Part shown: one piece after another, positions 59,303 to 64,000 of the stretch
Layout of the letters: every line of letters begins with the position of its first letter
Numbering within the stretch: the stretch's first letter is position 1
Origin: Bacillota bacterium
Lineage (GTDB): Bacteria > Bacillota > Clostridia > Christensenellales > Aristaeellaceae
Reading direction: 5' to 3'
NCBI GenBank assembly: GCA_023459275.1
Contig: JAEWVC010000070.1
Location: 19,370 to 83,369 of the forward strand
DNA: 64,000 nt
Position numbers and translations under genes: made by a program
The notes under the pieces: model-generated
Seen by the model: the letters and a program-made list of their open reading frames with translations, nothing else
Database searches by the model: none
What the model was told of the DNA's origin: nothing

Positions 59303-60451
59303 TTATAGCGAGAACAGGTCGTAGATCAGCAGTTCCAAAGACAGGTGCAGCCGTGTGAAAGAATCGTTCAGGCGGATGCTGCATAGGCTGTCGATTTTTT
59401 CCAGCCGATTGTTCAGGGTGTGCCGGTGAATATACAATTTTTGGGCGCAGGCGCATAAATTGCCCTGGTCCGCGAGGTAGGCGCGTAGGGTTTTCACATA
59501 CGCGGTGTTGTGCTCCTTGTCATAGGCAAGCAGCCTGTTCAGCGGGCCTTGGGCGGCGATCCCTTCCGCCCTGGAAGCTTTAAGGGGGGCCAGCAGATCA
59601 AAAAGCCCCAGGCTGTCATAGGGGCACAGGCCGCGCCGCGCGCCGATGGATGCCATGGTCTCCGCCGCCCGCAGCGCCTCCTCCAGCCCGGAGGAGAGGC
59701 TTTGGCCGGAGGACAGGATGCTGGCGCCGCCCAGCAGGTGCACATCCTCGTTTCTGCCTGTCTCGCAGAGCAGCGTATGGATGCCTGTCAGCATAGGTGA
59801 GGCCGCTTCCGGTTTGATCCCCTGAAGGAAAAGCAGGGTGCCCGGGCCTTCCGTGTGGGAAAGCACACGCCCGCTCCACTGCCTGAGCGCCTGCCCGATT
59901 TTGCCGAGAGCTTGGCGGAGCTTGCCGCTGTCCGCGTCGCCGGAGGGCGCCAGCCAGATCAGGCAGCGAAGCTGCTCCTGGCCGGGGCCGCCTTCGCCCG
60001 CCGCTTTATCCCAGACGGCCAGAGCGCGCTGCAGGGAGGAGGGATCCGGAGAAAACGCCGCGGCTTCCCGGCTTCTGATCAGGTCCAGCAGCACGTGGGT
60101 GATATGGGAAAAGGTGAGTTCCTTGGGCAGCTCGATCACCGGGAAATCCAGGCGGTTGGCCTCCGCAAGGATATATGGCGGAATGGCCGGGATGTAGTAG
60201 CCTGGCTGGATGGCAATGCCGCAGGCGCCCCGCGCCTTCAGGCTTGCGATCAGATTTCTGTGGCGCTCCTCGTCTTCCATTTGATAGCCCGTGGTCACCA
60301 GCAGCTCATGCGCCTGTACGGAATCGGGCGCATCAAGGATCTCCATGATATTCACCCAGCGCACGGCGCTAAGCGCGCCGCGCCCGCCCGCAGCCATGTG
60401 CGCGCCGTCCAGCAGGTTCAAATCCATGATATCCTGGACAAAAAGGCTCAT
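59303..60451 (-). CDS. PucR-family transcriptional regulator
   Basis: 382 residues. The N-terminal PucR domain is recognisable (LLVTTGYQMEDEERHRNLIASL-type strand, GIAIQPGYYIPAIPPYILAEAN, FPVIELPKELTFSHITHVLL). The C-terminal helix-turn-helix is LCACAQKLYIHRHTLNNRL (about residues 335-353). PucR proteins respond to purine-catabolic or amino-acid-related signals. It is divergent from the hydroxyacid dehydrogenase operon, which it probably activates; a perfect TGGACA-TTT-TGTCCA dyad lies between them. The start at 60451 has AAAAGGGG about 7 bases upstream. Confidence 0.9.
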   Translation of the reverse strand: MSLFVQDIMDLNLLDGAHMAAGGRGALSAVRWVNIMEILDAPDSVQAHELLVTTGYQMEDEERHRNLIASLKARGACGIAIQPGYYIPAIPPYILAEANRLDFPVIELPKELTFSHITHVLLDLIRSREAAAFSPDPSSLQRALAVWDKAAGEGGPGQEQLRCLIWLAPSGDADSGKLRQALGKIGQALRQWSGRVLSHTEGPGTLLFLQGIKPEAASPMLTGIHTLLCETGRNEDVHLLGGASILSSGQSLSSGLEEALRAAETMASIGARRGLCPYDSLGLFDLLAPLKASRAEGIAAQGPLNRLLAYDKEHNTAYVKTLRAYLADQGNLCACAQKLYIHRHTLNNRLEKIDSLCSIRLNDSFTRLHLSLELLIYDLFSL

Positions 60452-60584
60452 ATCCGTTCCCCTTTTCGTACCGCTGATAGCATACAGGCGTCCCGCCAAG
60501 GTAACACACCTTCGCCGGACGCCTTTGTCATAAGCATCTTACCTGCTTTGATGCCTTTTTGTCAATAGGGCCGGGCAAGGTGAA

Positions 60585-60599
60585 TGGACATTTTGTCCA
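60585..60599. promoter_or_regulatory. Candidate PucR operator
   Basis: TGGACA-TTT-TGTCCA is a perfect inverted repeat about 33 bases upstream of the -35 element of the dehydrogenase promoter; a half-site TGTCCA recurs at 60617-60622. Confidence 0.55.
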
Positions 60600-60631
60600 A
60601 CTGCGCGTTTCTTTTCTGTCCACTTTGAAGA

Positions 60632-60660
60632 TTGCCAATTGTACCGGGGGCGGATAAAAT
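60632..60660 (+). promoter_or_regulatory. Promoter of the hydroxyacid dehydrogenase operon
   Basis: TTGCCA (60632-60637), a 17-base spacer and TAAAAT (60655-60660), each 5 of 6 to consensus. The leader to the start at 60787 is about 120 bases. Confidence 0.65.
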
Positions 60661-60786
60661 AATACCATATGCAGGATTTTTTCCGGGAAATGCATTTTTC
60701 CGGAATGCAGGGCCCGTGCATACGGCGCCGCCCCGGTGGGGAATCTTGGGCGGGCAAAGCCAAAGCGGGCGGGGGAGGACACGCTT

Positions 60787-61755
60787 ATGTGCTATAAAAT
60801 ATTGATTCCAGAAGCCATTCATCCAAGGGGTATGGCTTTTTTATTGGAAAACGGGTATGAGATACGGCAGGGCTCCGGCATCGGAGAGGAGACGCTCATC
60901 CGTGAAGCACAGGGGTGCGATGCAATTTTGACAAGGAATGCTGTCATTTCTGAGCGGGTGATGCGAGCTTCCCAACAGCTGAAGGTAGTGGCCATGCACG
61001 GTGTGGGCGTGGACCTGATCGATGTGGACGCAGCCACCAGGCTTGGGATCCAGGTGGTGAACGCCAAAGATTCCAACAAGCTGGCGGTGGCGGAGTTTAC
61101 CATCGGGCTGGTTATTGCCCTGTCCCGGAATATGCTTCTTTACGACAGGGAGCTGCGCAAGGGCAACTGGCAGGTGCGCCGCACCCTGGGCATGGACCTT
61201 ATGGGCCGCACGCTGGGCATCGTTGGCATGGGCGCCATTGGGTCCCTGGTGGCCCACAAGGCGGTTTTCGGGCTGGAGATGCAGGTGATCGCCCATAAGC
61301 GGAGCATTGCCGGGGCAAAGCCCATGGCGGGTGTCAGCTATACGCAGAATCTGGATGATGTAATGGCGGAAGCCGATTTTGTGAGCCTGCACGTGCCGGC
61401 TACGCCGGAAACAAAGCAATTGATCGGCAGGCGGGAGCTTTCCCTGATGAAGCCCGGCGCTTTTCTGATCAACACCGCAAGGGGTGAGGTGGCGGATCAC
61501 CGTGCCCTGTACGAGGCGCTGCGGGACCGGAAGATCGCCGGCGCGGCGCTGGATGTGTTCCCCGGGGAGATCCCCGATCCAAACGACCCGCTGCTGACGC
61601 TTGACAATGTGATCCTGACCCCCCACGCGGCGGCTTTTACGGAGCAGTCGGTGGCCCGCATGTCGCTGTACGCGGCCACGGGCATCCACGAGGTGCTGAG
61701 CGGTCAGGCGCCCACCCGGCCGGTAAATACCCTCCTGCAGGCGATGTTCGCCTGA
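60787..61755 (+). CDS. D-isomer-specific 2-hydroxyacid dehydrogenase
   Basis: 322 residues, of the phosphoglycerate-dehydrogenase-like family that interconverts D-2-hydroxy acids and 2-oxo acids with NAD(P). The Rossmann motif is GIVGMGAIGSLVAHKA; catalytic Arg lies in LINTARGEVAD, Glu near FPGEIPDPNDP and His in LTPHAAAFTEQS. No ACT domain follows, so it is not a full SerA. GGGGAGGA lies before the start. An aminotransferase 39 bases downstream could use its oxo-acid product. Confidence 0.93.
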   Translation: MCYKILIPEAIHPRGMAFLLENGYEIRQGSGIGEETLIREAQGCDAILTRNAVISERVMRASQQLKVVAMHGVGVDLIDVDAATRLGIQVVNAKDSNKLAVAEFTIGLVIALSRNMLLYDRELRKGNWQVRRTLGMDLMGRTLGIVGMGAIGSLVAHKAVFGLEMQVIAHKRSIAGAKPMAGVSYTQNLDDVMAEADFVSLHVPATPETKQLIGRRELSLMKPGAFLINTARGEVADHRALYEALRDRKIAGAALDVFPGEIPDPNDPLLTLDNVILTPHAAAFTEQSVARMSLYAATGIHEVLSGQAPTRPVNTLLQAMFA

Positions 61756-61794
61756 TACAGCACGCGCCCAAGCACAAGGAATGGGGGAAATCGT

Positions 61795-62988
61795 ATGCGG
61801 TCCGGGGACGGTCTCTTTACCGGTGCGGAAAGGCTTTCCAGAATGTATATCTCGCCCATCCGCACCATGCTGGATAAAGCCAAGGCGATGGAAGACAAAG
61901 GGCTTGATGTGATCCGGTTCCTGGCAGGGGAGCCGGATTTCCATACGCCGGAGGATATCAAGGAGGCGGCGGTCCGCGCCATACGGAACAACCATACCCG
62001 CTACGGCTCCAACCGCGGCCTTTTACGGCTGCGACAGGCCATCGCCGGGATTTTGGCGGAGGAGTGCGGCGTGGACTATGACCCGGAGACGGAAATCATT
62101 GTCACTACCGGCGGGGCGGAGGCCATCAACAACGCGTTCCTGGCGCTGCTTGATCCGGGGGACGAGGTGATCATCCCCACCCCGGCCTTCGTCAGCTATG
62201 AAAATATGGCGTACATGTGCGGCGCGGAGCCCGTTCCCGTGCCTCTTTCGCTGAAGGACGGGTTTCAGTTGGATGTCCGGGAAGTGGAAAAACGGATCAC
62301 GCCCAGGACGCGGATGATCGTCATCAACAATCCCTGCAACCCTACCGGCGCCGTATACGCGCGGGAAACGCTGGAAGAGCTTTCGGCGCTGGCCCTGAAG
62401 CACGATTTGATTGTGTTCTCGGACGAAATTTACAACAGGCTCACCTATAACGGCGGGTTTTGCTCCATGGCCTTTCTGCCCCGCATGCGGGAGCGCACCG
62501 TGCTGATGAACGGCTTTTCCAAGACCTACGCCATGACGGGCTGGAGGCTGGGGTATTTGGCGGCGGACAGGCGGATGGTCCCCGCCCTGCTGAAAATCCA
62601 TCAATACGCCACCACCTGCTCTCCCACCTTCGTCCAGGAAGGGCTGGCGGATGCGCTGAATACCCCCGGCACCAGGCGGGCGGTTGCGGAGATGGTATCG
62701 GAGTTTCAAAAGCGCCGGGACGCGATGGCGGCCGGGCTGAAAGACATTCCGGGGCTGCGCTTTGCGCCGCCGGAGGGCGCGTTCTACGTGTTTGTAAACG
62801 TCCGGGAAACAGGGCTTGGCGGGGATGAATTTGCGGAACGGCTGCTTTGCGAAAAGCTGGTGGCCACGGTGCCCGGCGCCGCGCTGGGGGTGGGCTGTGA
62901 GGATTTCGTGCGCCTTTCCTTCGCCACTTCCCTGGAAAATATCCGGCGCGGGCTTAATCGCATGCAGGAGTTTGTGGCCGGGCTTTGA
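61795..62988 (+). CDS. Class I/II aminotransferase (AspB-like)
   Basis: 397 residues of the fold-type I PLP family. Motifs include FLAGEPDFHTPEDI, TRYGSNRGLLRLRQAIA, TTGGAEAINNAFLAL, IVINNPCNPTGAVY, FSDEIYNRLTY and the PLP-binding Lys243 in GFSKTYAMTGWRLG, then the substrate Arg in VRLSFATS. It transfers an amino group between an amino acid and a 2-oxo acid; specificity is not clear from sequence. The neighbouring dehydrogenase and AEC carrier suggest a hydroxyacid-to-amino-acid route. Confidence 0.93.
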   Translation: MRSGDGLFTGAERLSRMYISPIRTMLDKAKAMEDKGLDVIRFLAGEPDFHTPEDIKEAAVRAIRNNHTRYGSNRGLLRLRQAIAGILAEECGVDYDPETEIIVTTGGAEAINNAFLALLDPGDEVIIPTPAFVSYENMAYMCGAEPVPVPLSLKDGFQLDVREVEKRITPRTRMIVINNPCNPTGAVYARETLEELSALALKHDLIVFSDEIYNRLTYNGGFCSMAFLPRMRERTVLMNGFSKTYAMTGWRLGYLAADRRMVPALLKIHQYATTCSPTFVQEGLADALNTPGTRRAVAEMVSEFQKRRDAMAAGLKDIPGLRFAPPEGAFYVFVNVRETGLGGDEFAERLLCEKLVATVPGAALGVGCEDFVRLSFATSLENIRRGLNRMQEFVAGL

Positions 62989-63027
62989 ATATAAAAGCCA
63001 TCACTCTCTCTTGAAAGCGGCGATGAA

Positions 63028-63936
63028 ATGGATGTACAGGTGATGCTCAGGCTCCAGGGGATGCTGTTCCTCCTTACGCTGGCGGGCGTCTACGCAAGGA
63101 AGCGGAACATCATCCCGCCGGATGCCAGGTCCCACCTGTCCGATCTCCTCATCGAAATCATCCTGCCCATGAACATCATTTCTTCCTTTGATATGCAGTT
63201 GGATGGGGAAGTGCTGAAAAGGGCGGCCTTGGCCTTGGCCCTGGCCTTTTTGGCGCAGGGCTTTTGCTATCTGGCAAGCCGCCTGCTCTACCGGCGGGCG
63301 GAGCCCGCCAGGCAGGCGGTTTTGCGCTATGCCACGGTGGTTTCCAACGCGGGGTTCATGGGCCTGCCCATCGTGCGGGCGGCCATGGGCACGGAAGCCG
63401 CGCTGTACGCCTCCATCGCCCTCATCCCCATCAGGATTTTCATGTGGTCCGCCGGCCTTTCGCTCTTCACCAAAACCGACGCGAAATCGGCGTTTTTCAA
63501 GCTGCTGGTCCATCCCTGCAACATCGCGGTACTCATTGGGTTTGTGGTTTTGCTGATCCCGGGAAAGCTGCCGGATTTCCTGTCGGGCGCGATTACAAGC
63601 ATCGGCAACTGCGCCACCGCCGTGTCCATGCTGATTATCGGCGGCTTTTTGGCGGATATCCGCATCCGCTCCGTGCTTTCCCTGGATATCTTGTTCTATT
63701 CCGCGGTCCGGCTGCTTTTGCTGCCCCTGGCGGTCCTCGGCATACTGTCGCTTTTCCATGTGGATGGGATCCTGGTGGGCGTGCTGGTACTGCTCACGGC
63801 CATGCCCGCCGGCAGCACCACGGCGATCCTGGCCGACAAGTATGGCGGCGATGCGCCCTTTGCCTCCAAGGCCATCTTTGCTTCCACCCTCCTGTCTCTG
63901 GCTACCATCCCCGTTTTTACGCTCCTGATCCGGTAG
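63028..63936 (+). CDS. AEC-family transporter
   Basis: 302 residues with about eight to ten transmembrane segments of the auxin efflux carrier (BART) superfamily. Typical text: LLIEIILPMNIISSFDM, ATVVSNAGFMGLPIVRAAMG with the Asn-Ala-Gly-Phe-x-Gly-x-Pro motif, and TAMPAGSTTAILADKYGGDA near the end. Bacterial members move malate, malonate, lactate-like acids or amino acids. Placed last in a PucR-linked operon, it probably carries the substrate or product of the dehydrogenase/aminotransferase pair (inference). Only a weak ribosome binding site is seen. Confidence 0.9.
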   Translation: MDVQVMLRLQGMLFLLTLAGVYARKRNIIPPDARSHLSDLLIEIILPMNIISSFDMQLDGEVLKRAALALALAFLAQGFCYLASRLLYRRAEPARQAVLRYATVVSNAGFMGLPIVRAAMGTEAALYASIALIPIRIFMWSAGLSLFTKTDAKSAFFKLLVHPCNIAVLIGFVVLLIPGKLPDFLSGAITSIGNCATAVSMLIIGGFLADIRIRSVLSLDILFYSAVRLLLLPLAVLGILSLFHVDGILVGVLVLLTAMPAGSTTAILADKYGGDAPFASKAIFASTLLSLATIPVFTLLIR

Positions 63937-64000
63937 GGGCCAGGGGACAATAATAAAATCAAATCATGCTGCCTAAGTGGGGGCGGGGGGTGGGGGGGCG
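63937..64000. other. Window end: non-coding, finishing in a G-rich run
   Basis: After the transporter stop the sequence turns AT-rich (AATAATAAAATCAAATCATG) and then ends in GTGGGGGCGGGGGGTGGGGG, which could form a G-quadruplex or be a low-quality sequence end. Confidence 0.4.

Noticed and set aside
59303..60451. PucR regulator as controlling purine breakdown
   Set aside because: No xanthine, allantoin or urate genes are present; the divergent operon points to hydroxy-acid/amino-acid metabolism.

Overview
The window reads as a chromosomal segment of a GC-rich, anaerobic, Gram-positive-lineage bacterium, most likely a clostridial member of the Bacillota. Supporting signs are strong AGGAGG-type ribosome binding sites, TTGACA/TATAAT-type promoters, a tetrahydrofolate riboswitch on an ECF-type folT, a DnaD plus DnaC/DnaI-like loader pair, RecD2, CdaR/PucR regulators, a membrane-bound AraC regulator and DegV. 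A gut habitat and the exact order cannot be fixed from the sequence. I see no rRNA, tRNA, CRISPR array, insertion sequence or prophage. I annotate 53 protein genes; one is cut by the left edge and one, of 56 codons, is very small.

Layout. 1-547: 5' part of a secreted esterase-like gene, with about 800 gene-free bases upstream. 1358-5376: D-glycerate utilisation (CdaR-type regulator, GntP permease, glycerate 2-kinase). 5667-10054 (minus): a tightly coupled set of a DinB-like protein, a Tag glycosylase fused to a nucleotidyltransferase-like domain, a second Tag, and a membrane AraC regulator. 10220-11700 (minus): THF riboswitch, folT, nth. 11982-13292: secreted metallophosphoesterase. 13570-20033: isocitrate dehydrogenase, TraX, a PDZ protein, a two-component system and a MATE exporter. 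20222-33768: largely housekeeping genes on the plus strand (dnaX, GNAT, YcaQ-like glycosylase, rsmA, dnaD, loader ATPase, ppa, ArsC-like) ending in a degenerate GGDEF-EAL membrane protein and a secreted propeller-like protein. 33917-35404: GlpA-like FAD oxidoreductase, then a nest of intergenic repeats. 35718-42665 (minus): comF, recD2, a flippase-like protein, degV, and an aldo/keto reductase behind a MerR-type promoter.

42978-50952 is the most distinctive region. It is a co-directional series of a secreted C69 dipeptidase, a secreted DUF6305-like protein, a TRAP/ion-transporter-like permease, a 56-residue membrane protein, a membrane-anchored AstE/AspA-type zinc hydrolase, and PgsB, PgsC and PgsW-like proteins. 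I read it as a poly-gamma-glutamate (or similar gamma-linked polymer) system combining synthesis with extracellular processing and possibly uptake. 51195-59217 holds a LacI regulator and a peptide-type ABC transporter (SBP, two ATPases, two permeases) ending in a glycerophosphodiester phosphodiesterase-like gene. 59303-63936 holds a PucR regulator divergent from a 2-hydroxyacid dehydrogenase, an aminotransferase and an AEC transporter.

Two families of palindromic intergenic repeats, and one copy of a third probable type, recur at gene borders. Regulatory calls are by eye against consensus motifs. Functions not tied to visible motifs are marked as inference.
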